Of a stretch of 40,613 bases of DNA, positions 25,630 to 34,838 are shown in pieces. The DNA is from Saprospiraceae bacterium. GTDB lineage: Bacteria > Bacteroidota > Bacteroidia > Chitinophagales > Saprospiraceae. The stretch's first letter is position 1. Every line of letters begins with the position of its first letter. Location of the stretch: positions 1 to 40,613 of the forward strand of contig JAHDHW010000029.1 in assembly GCA_020631105.1 (NCBI GenBank). The letters are read 5' to 3'. Below the pieces are notes generated by a model that saw nothing but the letters and a program-made list of their open reading frames with translations, ran no database searches and was not told the DNA's origin. The translations under genes were made by a program, and so were the position numbers.

Positions 25630-26616
25630 TCAACTACTTGCTAAAGCATATTTAGCGGGTTCTTTTTCGAAGCTTACCTTACAACCATCACAGCAAAAAT
25701 AATACTGCTGACTTTCGTATTCGATGACGTGTTTTGCGGTTGCCTTTTCGACTGGTACACCACAAACAGGGTTGATGAATATGTTAGCATTCGAACTCAT
25801 CTGAGCAGAAGCACCGGAAGGTGATTCTCCAGAGTTCTCTGCTGTTTCTGATCGAAGATTCGTTATAATTTCTGCGAGTATACTAATCGCTACTTCCTCT
25901 GGAAGTTTCGCATTAATATCCATTCCCGCCGGGGTTTTGATTCTTTTCAAATCATCAAAGCTTAGGCCCATTTTCCTTAGATTATGGAAGATGGCATTTG
26001 CTTTTTTACGACTGGCAATGAACGCAACATATTCCACTTTACTTTTCAGGGCATAGGCTAAAGCTTCTTCGTCACGGTCGCCCTGTGTACAAACGACGAT
26101 GTAACTATTAGGCTGAATCAAATCAAAATCAGCATCTGTGTCCCTAATCTCGTCAGCATCCGGAAAAGCAACTTTATCCGTCTCACGGGCTACAACGGAT
26201 ACTTCATAATCCATTGCTTTGGCAATACGAGAAAGCGCCATTGCTACATGAGATTTTCCGAGAATAAGTATATGTGGTCTAGGCATAATCGGTTCGATAT
26301 AAATTTCAACAGCGCCTCCGCTGTGGCAAGTCATAGTATATTCTTTTACGCCGAGCTTCGTCTGAGAAGGCCCGTCCGGTAGGATGCTAACGATCCTGGG
26401 TTTACCCGAGGCTATCGCCTCTAAAGCCTCTTTCATCACTATCCCTCTGGTACATCCTCCACCGATCCATCCCGTGAGGGTACCATCCTGTTCGATGATC
26501 GCCTTGTCTCCGGGTTTACCACTCGAAGGCATTGCTCTATTGATCACAGAAGCAATTACAAAGGGTTTCTTGTCCCTATGCAAAGTCTGCATTTTATTTA
26601 GATAAGCTGTAAACAT
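25630..26616 (-). CDS. coxF: XdhC/CoxF-family protein with C-terminal YHS metal-binding domain
   Basis: Maturation protein of the carbon monoxide dehydrogenase cluster. XdhC-family proteins bind the molybdenum cofactor and help insert or sulfurate it. The N-terminal domain has GWIGGGCTRG (49-58, Cys55), a variant of the usual GSVSGGCVEG; the Rossmann part has LILGKSHVAMALSRIAK; then KTPAGMDINAKLPEEVAISIL. Residues about 278-328 are a fused YHS-type domain, NPVCGVPVEKA ... YYFCCDGCKVSFEKEP, with Cys285, Cys308, Cys309 and Cys312. Such domains bind soft metals such as copper or zinc. It is the last gene of the minus-strand cluster, 35 bases after coxE. The symbol follows gene order. Confidence 0.85.
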   Translation of the reverse strand: MFTAYLNKMQTLHRDKKPFVIASVINRAMPSSGKPGDKAIIEQDGTLTGWIGGGCTRGIVMKEALEAIASGKPRIVSILPDGPSQTKLGVKEYTMTCHSGGAVEIYIEPIMPRPHILILGKSHVAMALSRIAKAMDYEVSVVARETDKVAFPDADEIRDTDADFDLIQPNSYIVVCTQGDRDEEALAYALKSKVEYVAFIASRKKANAIFHNLRKMGLSFDDLKRIKTPAGMDINAKLPEEVAISILAEIITNLRSETAENSGESPSGASAQMSSNANIFINPVCGVPVEKATAKHVIEYESQQYYFCCDGCKVSFEKEPAKYALASS

Positions 26617-26651
26617 ATTTTCTAAGTTGATACTCGCTTCAATTCAAAAGA

Positions 26652-27794
26652 TCAAACTGCTGCGAGCAAATCTTCAAGAGCTAAGATACTATTTAAATTA
26701 TGCGCTGACCGAAAGACATCGACCTCCGGTAAGGCTGCACTCATTCCTCTTTGCACGGGCTCATAACCCTGCATTCCTTTTAAAGGATTGAGCCATACTA
26801 ACTGTCGGGTCCGCAATCGAATATTTCGAACAGCTTCGGCAAGTACTTCTGGTTCGCCGGTATCCAATCCATCACTTAAGATAATTACTGTTGATTGGCC
26901 ATTAAGGATTCGCTTAGCGTAATCTTCGTTAAACGTCTTCAGGCAGGCACCAATCTGGGTTCCACTAGACCAGTTATCTGCTTGCATGGAAAGCATAACC
27001 AGTGTTTGCTGTAAATTATGTGCATTCAAATATTCGGTAATCCGAATGAGCTTAGTGCTGAATAAAAAAGCCTCAATTCTTTCAAAGTGTACTCTAAGTG
27101 CACAAATAAACCGCAAGAGAAAAAAGCTGTATTTATCCATCGAACCACTTACGTCCAATAAAATAACCAGTCGCTTTTTTTGTTTTTTCTTTCGCTTAAA
27201 TTGAAGATCAAAAGGATCTCCACCTTTTTCGATACTCCGACGAATGGTATTCCGCAGATCAATCCTTCCACTGTTTGGTGCTGCTTTTAGCTTGCGTTTG
27301 AGTCGGAGACTCATTTGCTGCCAAAGTTGAATTGCAAGTTCCTCTAAAAACTGACTATCGATTGCCTCAATTTTTGAAAAATCGGTTTTCCTCAATCGAT
27401 GAATCGCATTTGCCCCGGATACTCGTTTCGCATCTTCTTCTCCTTCTTCCCCTTCCCCTTTGCCCATCATGACAAGGGAGCCTTGTGTTTTCTTTTTTAT
27501 ATTCGACTGGTTCTTATAAGTAGTCTTTCCTTTAATTTCTAGTCGCTCGTCTCCCCAAAACCAGTCAAATATACTATCAAAAGAATGTCGCTCTTCTTCA
27601 GAAGTGCAGCATAAAGCTTTTAAAGCATAGCGCAAGCGATTTTTATCCTCTAGTATTCCCAGCGTAGAACCAATCAAACTATCCAATACTTCCTGGACTC
27701 CAACGTTCAAGCCTTTCGAACGTAAAATGTGACCAAAAGCAATCATCGCTTTGGTCACACTATCGTAATTGCTATAATGTGGATAATCCAACAT
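26652..27794 (-). CDS. coxE: CoxE-like VWA-domain protein
   Basis: Cytoplasmic VWA protein of the cox cluster, 380 residues. The metal-ion-dependent adhesion site reads LLDVSGSMD (DxSxS at 214, 216, 218), with further MIDAS residues in SSGTQIGA and ILSDGLDTG. The N-terminal half is helical with an acidic linker GKGEGEEGEEDAKR near residues 111-124. Established work on CODH maturation shows CoxD (MoxR ATPase) and CoxE act together as a chaperone-like machine that builds the sulfur and copper bridge of the [CuSMoO2] site. It lies 12 bases after coxD. Confidence 0.92.
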   Translation of the reverse strand: MLDYPHYSNYDSVTKAMIAFGHILRSKGLNVGVQEVLDSLIGSTLGILEDKNRLRYALKALCCTSEEERHSFDSIFDWFWGDERLEIKGKTTYKNQSNIKKKTQGSLVMMGKGEGEEGEEDAKRVSGANAIHRLRKTDFSKIEAIDSQFLEELAIQLWQQMSLRLKRKLKAAPNSGRIDLRNTIRRSIEKGGDPFDLQFKRKKKQKKRLVILLDVSGSMDKYSFFLLRFICALRVHFERIEAFLFSTKLIRITEYLNAHNLQQTLVMLSMQADNWSSGTQIGACLKTFNEDYAKRILNGQSTVIILSDGLDTGEPEVLAEAVRNIRLRTRQLVWLNPLKGMQGYEPVQRGMSAALPEVDVFRSAHNLNSILALEDLLAAV

Positions 27795-27806
27795 AAATTT
27801 GATGAA

Positions 27807-28688
27807 CTATATTTGTTGAAGAAGTTCTTCTATTCCGCCTTTTTTAATGGACTTGATATCATCGGATGATTTGAGGATACAGCCCAAGGTTTGATCCATA
27901 GCTTTCGCATCTAAGTCTTTATAACCTAATGCCAAAAGACTTTGCGCCCAGTCAATAGACTCGGCGATGCCTGGTGTTTTTTGCAACTTAAGTGTACGAA
28001 GGTGTTGAACGACCCGAACGATATTAGTGATAATATCTGTCTCGATATTCCCTAAGTGTTTTTGGACGATTCGGACTTCTTTATCAAACTCAGGATATTC
28101 CACCCAATGATAAAGGCAGCGACGTTTTAGGGCATCACTTAACTCTCTGGTTCGATTAGACGTAAGAATAACCAAAGGTTTGTGTTTTGCTTTTATCGTC
28201 CCCATCTCAGGGATACTTATTTGAAATGCCGAAAGTAGTTCCAATAAAAAAGCTTCGAACTCTTCGTCTGCTCTATCAATTTCATCGATTAATAACACAG
28301 GAGATCGCTCCGGATTAGAAATCGCTTTTAAGAGTGGCCTTTGTAGCAGGAACTCTTCTCCAAAAATATGCTCTTCTTTTTCAAGAGCAGATTTATTGGA
28401 TTGTTCCTGAAGCTTGATGGAAAGCAATTGCTTTTGATAATTCCATTCGTACACTGCGGTGTGAACATCCAAGCCCTCGTAACACTGCAAGCGGATAACC
28501 TCAGTCCCAAGGTACTGTGCAAGTACTCTGGCGATTTCTGTTTTTCCTACTCCAGGATTCCCCTCTAATAAAAGCGGTTTTTCCAATCGCATCATCAGGA
28601 ATAGCACTGTGGCCAGTTCGTCATCTAAGATGTAACTCAGCGAATCAAAACCTTCCGCGATCTTTTGGACATCTATTTTTTCGTTCAT
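27807..28688 (-). CDS. coxD: CoxD-like MoxR-family AAA+ ATPase
   Basis: AAA+ ATPase, 293 residues. Walker A GNPGVGKT (43-50), Walker B LLIDEID (about 132-138), sensor 1 ILTSNRTREL (about 174-183) and the arginine finger region KRRCLYHW (188-195). In the known CODH pathway, CoxD is needed to introduce sulfane sulfur and then copper into the molybdenum site of the large subunit. It is 12 bases downstream of coxG and 12 bases upstream of coxE, so the three genes are tightly packed. Confidence 0.93.
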   Translation of the reverse strand: MNEKIDVQKIAEGFDSLSYILDDELATVLFLMMRLEKPLLLEGNPGVGKTEIARVLAQYLGTEVIRLQCYEGLDVHTAVYEWNYQKQLLSIKLQEQSNKSALEKEEHIFGEEFLLQRPLLKAISNPERSPVLLIDEIDRADEEFEAFLLELLSAFQISIPEMGTIKAKHKPLVILTSNRTRELSDALKRRCLYHWVEYPEFDKEVRIVQKHLGNIETDIITNIVRVVQHLRTLKLQKTPGIAESIDWAQSLLALGYKDLDAKAMDQTLGCILKSSDDIKSIKKGGIEELLQQI

Positions 28689-28700
28689 TAGACCTTTAGC

Positions 28701-29279
28701 TTAAGTAGTCGTATCAGATTTCGGAGGCGGCGGAGGTGTTGCATCTTCCTTCTTCTTTCCGCCACCAAACATACTCTTCACTACCGTCCCCATCATTTTA
28801 CCGGCAGACATGGAGTTATCTACTTCTTCTCCTTTAAGCTTTGCTTTGAAGTTTGCGGTAAACTCATCAAAGACAGAATTCGTAACGTCCGTTATCAGAC
28901 GAGCTCCGAATTGAGCCAGCATCCCGGTGATGGTTATATTAATGGTATAATCAACACTTGTACCGCCATCTTTCTCTGTAAGGTTACAGTTCATAACCAT
29001 ATCCGCACTACCCTTTCCTTTTGAGTCCAAGCCTTTACCAATCATTTTCATTTGCTTGGTTTCCGCATTTAATTCTTCAAAAGTAATGAGCCCGTTATAC
29101 TTTGCTTTAACCGGTCCGAATTTCATTACAACTTCTCCTTTGAAGTTTTTTTCATCCACTGTTTCTGTCAGTTGCGCACCGGGAAGGCAAGTTACCAATC
29201 GTTCCGGATTACTAATATTTGACCAAACATGATCGATACTTTCTTCAGCTTGAAAGGATCTAGTTATTGTAGTTGTCAT
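28701..29279 (-). CDS. coxG: CoxG-like SRPBCC-family protein
   Basis: CoxG family protein of 192 residues. Residues about 1-150 form the SRPBCC/START-like pocket: FQAEESIDHVWSNISNPERL, CLPGAQLTETVDE and GEVVMKFGPVKAKYNG. The tail (about 150-192) has a short amphipathic segment KMMGTVVKSMFGGGKKK followed by a proline run. CoxG proteins have been reported to bind quinone and link CO dehydrogenase to the membrane respiratory chain; the tail here fits a membrane contact. It is separated from coxL by 104 bases that contain a terminator-like hairpin. Confidence 0.92.
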   Translation of the reverse strand: MTTTITRSFQAEESIDHVWSNISNPERLVTCLPGAQLTETVDEKNFKGEVVMKFGPVKAKYNGLITFEELNAETKQMKMIGKGLDSKGKGSADMVMNCNLTEKDGGTSVDYTINITITGMLAQFGARLITDVTNSVFDEFTANFKAKLKGEEVDNSMSAGKMMGTVVKSMFGGGKKKEDATPPPPPKSDTTT

Positions 29280-29303
29280 TAATTAAATTTTTTAAGTAAA
29301 ACA

Positions 29304-29335
29304 AACTTGCCGGAGTATAAAGGCTCCGACAAGTT
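29304..29335 (-). terminator. Hairpin with U-rich tail between coxL and coxG
   Basis: On the minus strand a 12-base stem (AACTTGTCGGAG against CTCCGGCAAGTT, with one G-U pair) has an 8-base loop and is followed by TGTTTTAC. It lies about 49 bases after the coxL stop and 25 bases before the coxG start. It may act as a partial terminator or as a 3'-end stabiliser for the coxMSL message, since the genes downstream are clearly part of the same cluster. Confidence 0.6.
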
Positions 29336-29383
29336 ATAGAATTCATTATCATTATTCATCCAAATGTAGCTTGGACTAGTAAC

Positions 29384-31759
29384 TTATTCCTTATCAAAAA
29401 CACCACGTTTTTGAAGTTCTTTCCAAACCTTAAATGGTGTAATTGGAATTTCCATGTGTGTAACACCATGAACAGAAAGTGCATCTACAATCGCATTTGC
29501 AATGGCTGGTGGCGCCCCAACAGTTGGAGACTCCCCTACTCCTTTTGCGCCAATTGGGTGATGCGGAGAAGGGGTCACGGTATGACCAGTTTCCCATTTA
29601 GGAGATTCCACTGCTGTAGGTACCAGATAATCCATAAATGTACCGTTCAGGATATTACCTGCTTCGTCATAGATAAGCTCTTCGTACATTGCAGGTGCAA
29701 TACCTTGTGTTAAACCACCGTGAACCTGTCCTTGTACAATCATTGGATTAATGATATTACCACAGTCATCGATAGCGACGAAGCGACGAACTTTGATTTC
29801 GCAAGTCTCTTTGTCAATATCAACCACACAGATATACGCTCCTGAAGGGAAGGTTAAATTCGGTGGATCATAGTAGTGTGTTGCTTCGAATCCAGCTTCC
29901 ATTCCTTGTGGGTGATTCGTATAAGAAGCAAAGACAATCTCTTGAATTGTTTTTGATTTCTCTGGTGCCCCTTTCACGGAGAATTTACCTGGCTCCCACT
30001 CTAAATCATCTTCGCTTACCTCCAAAAGGTGAGCAGCAATCTTCTTTGCTTTATCTCTCAACTTACGCGCTGCCATTGCCGCAGCGGCACCTGCCGTAGG
30101 TGTACTTCGACTTGCATAAGTACCTAATCCATAAGGAGCTGTATCTGTATCTCCTTCTTCGATTTGAATATGCTCTGCCGGAATTCCTAGTTCCTCTGCG
30201 ATGATTTGTGCGTAGGTCGTTTCGTGGCCCTGGCCCTGAGACTTTGTACCAAATCTAGCAATCGCTTTCCCGGTTGGGTGCACTCTAATTTCAGCAGAGT
30301 CGAACATCTTAATACCCAGGATATCAAAATCTTTAGAAGGCCCGGCTCCGACGATTTCGGTAAAGGTGGAAATACCGATTCCCATCATTTCGCCATTTGC
30401 CCTTTTCTCTACCTGTTCTTTACGTAAGCCTTCATAGTCGATGGCTTTCATTGCCAACTCTAAGCCTGCATGATAGTCACCACTGTCATATTCCCATCCA
30501 GTTGGAGATTTCCAAGGAAACTGATCTTTTTTAATGAAATTTTCAAAACGAAGTTGAGCCGGATCTTTACCAATTTCTAATGCGAGACGGTCGGTCATTC
30601 GCTCAATAGCATGTACTGCCTCCGTCACACGGAAAGAACATCGATAAGCAACACCTCCCGGAGGTTTGTTGGTGTATACCGCATCTGCTTCCATAAATGC
30701 GGTTCCATAATCATAGGAACCTGTACCAATGGAAAATAATCCCGTTGGGAATTTAGATGGATTTGCAGAAGCATCCGTATAACCATGGTCCGCTAAAACC
30801 TTGAATCTCGTCGCCAGGATTTTACCGTTTTTATCAGCAGCCATTTCTGCATCGATGTGGTAATCTCTTGCAAAAGAATCTGCTTGTAGATTTTCACTAC
30901 GATCCTCTACCCATTTGATAGGCTTTCCAACCAGGAAGGAAACTGCAATAGCGATAACATAACCTGGATAAACAGGCACTTTACCACCAAAACCTCCTCC
31001 AATATCCGGAGAAATTACTCTTACTTTTTCTTCTGTTAAACCAACGTGACCAGCGACCAGTGCAATGACAGTACGGATCGCGTGTGGCGCCTGAGTAGTC
31101 ATATACATCGTCAGGTGATTCTCCACCTTGTCATAATCAGCAACGCAGCCACAAGTCTCAATAGATGCCACATGAATCCGAGGAATATGCATGTGTTCTT
31201 TCACCACTACGTCGGCTTCATTGAATACTTTTTCAGTTGCTTCCCGGTCACCAGCTTCCCAATGCCAGATATGATTATTGGTTTGTCCTTCTTTGTCCGG
31301 ACGTAATAATGGAGCGTCTTCATCCATGGATTTCTTAGGATCCATCAAAGGTTTCATTGGCTCATATTCTACCATAACCGCCTCCTTACCATCACGCGCA
31401 GCGTAACGATCAGTTGCAATTACAGCAGCTACTTCTTGTGCCTGATACATTACTGTATCTGTAGGAAGAACCATTTGGGTATCCGACATCAGCGTCGGCA
31501 TCCAATGTAGATTATATTGCTCGAGGTCTTTACCGGTTACAACTGCAATTACCCCGGGAATCTTTAATGCTTCTTCAGCATTAATTTTGACAATTTTAGC
31601 ATAGGCATAAGGACTACGAACGATATCCATGTGGAGCATTCCGGGCAATTTGATATCATCAACATAATTTCCTTTTCCTTTTAGGAAACGAGCATCTTCT
31701 TTCCTTTTCATGGAATGGCCCATTCCGCTAATTTCTTTGGAAGTTTTACATTTTATCAT
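29384..31759 (-). CDS. coxL: Aerobic CO dehydrogenase large subunit, form I (molybdenum-copper)
   Basis: Catalytic subunit oxidising CO with water to CO2, two protons and two electrons, probably cytoplasmic at the inner membrane. The form I signature AYRCSFR is at residues 371-377 (bases 30629-30649), with Cys374 as the expected copper ligand. The general base glutamate is in KGVGESPTVG (Glu743), and IGGGFGGK (253-260) is the cofactor-binding loop. 791 residues is normal. The AYxCSFR motif separates true CODH from form II and from xanthine dehydrogenases. Codon 1 at 31759 gives a 12-residue lead before a Met13 alternative; either is possible. It follows coxS by 48 bases. Confidence 0.95.
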   Translation of the reverse strand: MIKCKTSKEISGMGHSMKRKEDARFLKGKGNYVDDIKLPGMLHMDIVRSPYAYAKIVKINAEEALKIPGVIAVVTGKDLEQYNLHWMPTLMSDTQMVLPTDTVMYQAQEVAAVIATDRYAARDGKEAVMVEYEPMKPLMDPKKSMDEDAPLLRPDKEGQTNNHIWHWEAGDREATEKVFNEADVVVKEHMHIPRIHVASIETCGCVADYDKVENHLTMYMTTQAPHAIRTVIALVAGHVGLTEEKVRVISPDIGGGFGGKVPVYPGYVIAIAVSFLVGKPIKWVEDRSENLQADSFARDYHIDAEMAADKNGKILATRFKVLADHGYTDASANPSKFPTGLFSIGTGSYDYGTAFMEADAVYTNKPPGGVAYRCSFRVTEAVHAIERMTDRLALEIGKDPAQLRFENFIKKDQFPWKSPTGWEYDSGDYHAGLELAMKAIDYEGLRKEQVEKRANGEMMGIGISTFTEIVGAGPSKDFDILGIKMFDSAEIRVHPTGKAIARFGTKSQGQGHETTYAQIIAEELGIPAEHIQIEEGDTDTAPYGLGTYASRSTPTAGAAAAMAARKLRDKAKKIAAHLLEVSEDDLEWEPGKFSVKGAPEKSKTIQEIVFASYTNHPQGMEAGFEATHYYDPPNLTFPSGAYICVVDIDKETCEIKVRRFVAIDDCGNIINPMIVQGQVHGGLTQGIAPAMYEELIYDEAGNILNGTFMDYLVPTAVESPKWETGHTVTPSPHHPIGAKGVGESPTVGAPPAIANAIVDALSVHGVTHMEIPITPFKVWKELQKRGVFDKE

Positions 31760-31807
31760 TTTATGAAAATTGTAATTTTTTTTAATAGGTTTGAATACAC
31801 ATTTTAC

Positions 31808-32311
31808 CTACACAAAATCTGGTTCAGTAGATGGTAATTCTACTCCTCTTAATTTTGCACTGGCATACTGAATCGCCTTGACAATATTATTATATCCTGT
31901 ACAACGACAGAGGTTACCTGAGATTCCCCAACGAATCTCTTCTTCGGTTGGGTTAGGATTTTGTTCTAATAGTTCCGTTGCTCTCATGAGCATACCGGGG
32001 GTGCAAAAACCACAATGTAATCCATGATTTTCTTTGAATCCTTCCTGTAAAGCATTCAATTCTCCACCTGGTGAAAGGCCTTCTACTGTGGAAATTTCTT
32101 TACCATTTGCCTGTACTGCCAGTATCGTACAAGACTTCACGGATTTGCCATTAACTAAAATAGTACAAGCACCACAGTTTGAAGTATCGCATCCAATATG
32201 TGTTCCAGTAAGTGCCAGATTCTCCCGGATTAGGTGAACCAGCAAAAGGCGATTTTCTACCTCAGCAGTATGTTTCTCGCCATTAACCGTAATTGTTATT
32301 TCATTTTTCAT
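31808..32311 (-). CDS. coxS: CO dehydrogenase small subunit, form I (two [2Fe-2S] clusters)
   Basis: Electron-transfer subunit, 167 residues. The plant-ferredoxin-type cluster is bound by Cys41, Cys46, Cys49 (CDTSNCGAC) and Cys61; the second cluster by Cys100, Cys103 (CGFC), Cys135 and Cys137 (CRC). Electrons pass from the Mo-Cu site through these to the FAD of CoxM. It lies 19 bases after coxM and 48 bases before coxL, in the M-S-L order typical of form I operons. Confidence 0.95.
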   Translation of the reverse strand: MKNEITITVNGEKHTAEVENRLLLVHLIRENLALTGTHIGCDTSNCGACTILVNGKSVKSCTILAVQANGKEISTVEGLSPGGELNALQEGFKENHGLHCGFCTPGMLMRATELLEQNPNPTEEEIRWGISGNLCRCTGYNNIVKAIQYASAKLRGVELPSTEPDFV

Positions 32312-32330
32312 TATATCTTGATTTCTTTTT

Positions 32331-33194
32331 TTAAAGTCTACTAATCGCTTTGTTGATCATCCGTCGAGTGATTACCTCAACCATGGCTCGTTTGTAATCG
32401 ACATCCCCCCGAAGATCAGCCGAAGGATTACAATCTTCAGAGGCAAACTTAGCAGCAGCCTTAATATCGCTTTCTGTTAGCTTGGAGCCCAATAAAGCTT
32501 CTTCAGAGCGCGCTGCTCGCATTGGCGTTGGATTAACATTAGTCAGACCGATTCCAGCATAAGTACATACTCCATCATCATCCACTGATAATTGAATTGC
32601 CACACCCGCCGTTGCATAATCTCCAACTTTACGTTCTAACTTATGGTAAGCATTTCCTGTTTTACCAGTTGGAGTTGGGATCGTGATCTCTGTCAGGATT
32701 TCAGTTTCCTGAATAGCTGTAGTATAGAAACCATAAAAGAATTCATCTATTGGGACCGTGCGTGATCCACCAGAACCTGAAATGACAACACTTGCTCGTA
32801 AAGCGAACATTACTGCTGGGTGATCATTGGCTGCATCACCGTGAGCGAGGTTTCCTCCAATAGTTCCCATGTTGCGAACCTGAGGATCAGCAATGAGTTT
32901 TGAGGCATCCGTAAAAATCGGATACTTGTTGGCAATTACATCTGAGTGTTCTAAGTCAGACTCTCTGGTCATTGCGCCAATTTTCAAGTGTCCATCTTCT
33001 TCCTTGATGTAAGAAAGGCCTGGGATATTATTGATATCAATCAATGTTTCAGGTTGCGCGAAACGCAGTTTCATCATAGGAATCAAACTATGGCCACCAG
33101 CTAAGATCTTAGCTTCGTCTCCATGCTTTTCGAGCAAAGCGAATGCTTCGTCTAATGTAGCGGGAGCGAAATAATCGAAAGAAGCGGGAATCAT
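32331..33194 (-). CDS. coxM: CO dehydrogenase medium subunit, form I (FAD)
   Basis: Flavoprotein subunit, 287 residues. Both FAD pyrophosphate-binding motifs are exact: AGGHS at 32-36 and TIGG at 111-114, the same numbering as in the characterised enzyme. It takes electrons from CoxS and passes them to the quinone pool. It is the first of the three structural genes. The 61 bases upstream (33195-33255) show no TAnnTTTG box on this strand, so transcription may begin further upstream, before the CPFC membrane protein gene. Confidence 0.94.
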   Translation of the reverse strand: MIPASFDYFAPATLDEAFALLEKHGDEAKILAGGHSLIPMMKLRFAQPETLIDINNIPGLSYIKEEDGHLKIGAMTRESDLEHSDVIANKYPIFTDASKLIADPQVRNMGTIGGNLAHGDAANDHPAVMFALRASVVISGSGGSRTVPIDEFFYGFYTTAIQETEILTEITIPTPTGKTGNAYHKLERKVGDYATAGVAIQLSVDDDGVCTYAGIGLTNVNPTPMRAARSEEALLGSKLTESDIKAAAKFASEDCNPSADLRGDVDYKRAMVEVITRRMINKAISRL

Positions 33195-33255
33195 GTGTGA
33201 ATGATTTTAAGTTAGGAAATAAGGTTTGTTTTGATAAATTAGATTTATAAATGCG

Positions 33256-34353
33256 TTAAATCTGTTTTACAAATTGCAAAGTTTCGACTCTGGCGAGTTG
33301 ATTGGAAATAGAACTCCAGGACTCTCCATAATCTGACGATAGATATAAGTTTCCATTCGTGGTACCAAATGCCAGGGTACTGTCACTTATATCCAGCGCA
33401 TGACGAAATACAATATCATACACAAAGTTTTGGGGTAATCCATTACGTAAAGCTCGCCAATTTTGCCCCCCATCTTCTGTAACACAAACACACAAGGCTA
33501 AATCAGGTGCGACCCGCTCAACATCACTAATCGCCGGAATGGTCCAGGCTCTAAGCGGATTTTGGTGATCAATTGCTAAGGCAAATCCATAATCTGCTAA
33601 CCCATTTTGATCGGTTACATTTTCCCAAGAATTAGCACCATCAACTGATCTGAAAATACCGCAGTGATTTTGCTGCCAGAGTACATCCGGATCAGATTGA
33701 CAGGAGAACATCATATGCGGATCATGGCCTACTTCTACATTAGGATTTGGCAGATACGCAGCAATTAATCCCTCGTTTTTTGGTTGCCACTTTTGGCCTC
33801 CATCTTTTGTTTCAAAAACTCCGGCACAACTTACCGCTACATATAGATGATCACTATTTCTTTCATCTCGGACAATCGAATGAATAAAAGGCTCATCCCT
33901 TCCCGCACCAAACCATTGCTGCTCATCAGAACGACTAGGATGATTCCAAAGTCCCTCTACCAAATCAAAATGATCTCCGTTATCTGCACTATAAAATAAG
34001 CCTCCCGGCTCTGTACCTAACCATAAGCCATTGGGTCTATCCGGTCCAGCATGCTGCATGGACCAGATTTTACGGAGTACGGCACTTTTGCCATTATGCA
34101 GTTGTGCAGTCTGGGGATACTTAGGTACGGAAACTTCTTCCCATGTATTCCCATTGTCAATTGATCTATTTAGTTTTTGTCCCCAGTGGCGATGTGCTAA
34201 TCCTACCCACCAGGTATTTGTTCTTTCATCGATGTAGACCATTGTCACTGGAATCCCTCTGAATTGGGATTTTGTGATGATCCAACTTTGAGCATTATGC
34301 TCTACATATACCAAGCCCTTCGATGTCCCTACCAATAATTGCTTCGACTTCAT
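33256..34353 (-). CDS. BNR/Asp-box beta-propeller protein (sialidase-like fold, non-enzymatic)
   Basis: 365-residue soluble protein without a signal peptide. Six Asp-box repeats of the S/TxDxGxxW type can be read: SIDNGNTWEE, SADNGDHFD, TKDGGQKWQP, SVDGANSWEN, TEDGGQNWRA and SSDYGESWSS. This gives a sialidase-like or VPS10-like propeller, but the arginine triad of true sialidases is not apparent, so annotation as a sialidase would be misleading. It overlaps the upstream membrane protein gene by 4 bases (ATGA) and ends 61 bases before coxM, so it may be cotranscribed with the cox genes. Role unknown; a link to CO dehydrogenase is inference from position. Confidence 0.8.
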   Translation of the reverse strand: MKSKQLLVGTSKGLVYVEHNAQSWIITKSQFRGIPVTMVYIDERTNTWWVGLAHRHWGQKLNRSIDNGNTWEEVSVPKYPQTAQLHNGKSAVLRKIWSMQHAGPDRPNGLWLGTEPGGLFYSADNGDHFDLVEGLWNHPSRSDEQQWFGAGRDEPFIHSIVRDERNSDHLYVAVSCAGVFETKDGGQKWQPKNEGLIAAYLPNPNVEVGHDPHMMFSCQSDPDVLWQQNHCGIFRSVDGANSWENVTDQNGLADYGFALAIDHQNPLRAWTIPAISDVERVAPDLALCVCVTEDGGQNWRALRNGLPQNFVYDIVFRHALDISDSTLAFGTTNGNLYLSSDYGESWSSISNQLARVETLQFVKQI

Positions 34354-34838
34354 TCGCTTTTCTCTGCTACTTGAACTGATTCAAATTTTCCGGTCCATAA
34401 ATAATTAAAGAATGGAACAATCCACTTTTTATAAAAGTAAAGCAAACTTGCATTCGCCCATACCCCTAATAATAATAAACCGGCACCATAATAATATCCT
34501 GTCAATTCTCCGGTATATAATTCTGTCTGAATGATTAAAAAACTCCCCATTAATACCAGAGAGGCGGCAAACCAGGTTCGCTTACCTCTATAATTGAATA
34601 AGACCATTGCTAAGGTGATAATCGCCAAAGCAATTGAAATAAAATTTGTCCAGTCTGGATCTTGATTGTAAATTTTTTTGCCACTACATAATGCAATAGC
34701 AGAAGAGTATGCCGCAATACAAAAGGGGCACTTAGGAAGGATAGCAATTAAAATTCCCGTTAAAATTGGGAATGCAGAAGCATTCTTTTTTATCTTTCGA
34801 CCTGATGCTTCCGACTCGCAACGTTGGTTACATGACAT
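34350..34838 (-). CDS. Small membrane protein with PKCPFC motif
   Basis: 162-residue protein with about four membrane segments (roughly 23-50, 65-82, 88-104, 113-136). Two cysteine pairs stand out: CNQRC at residues 3-7 and the CxxC of PKCPFC (37-40), placed inside the first membrane segment. Start chosen at 34838; a longer frame to 35021 would run into the divergent XdhC gene and lacks similar character. The arrangement recalls metal or mercury transport proteins of the MerC/MerT kind, but this is only a resemblance. Translationally coupled to the BNR gene. It could handle copper or thiols for the CO dehydrogenase; unproven. Confidence 0.7.
   Translation of the reverse strand: MSCNQRCESEASGRKIKKNASAFPILTGILIAILPKCPFCIAAYSSAIALCSGKKIYNQDPDWTNFISIALAIITLAMVLFNYRGKRTWFAASLVLMGSFLIIQTELYTGELTGYYYGAGLLLLGVWANASLLYFYKKWIVPFFNYLWTGKFESVQVAEKSE

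Noticed and set aside
33256-34353. Sialidase
   Set aside because: Asp boxes show the propeller fold, but no arginine triad or signal peptide was seen, and the cox context does not suggest glycan cleavage.
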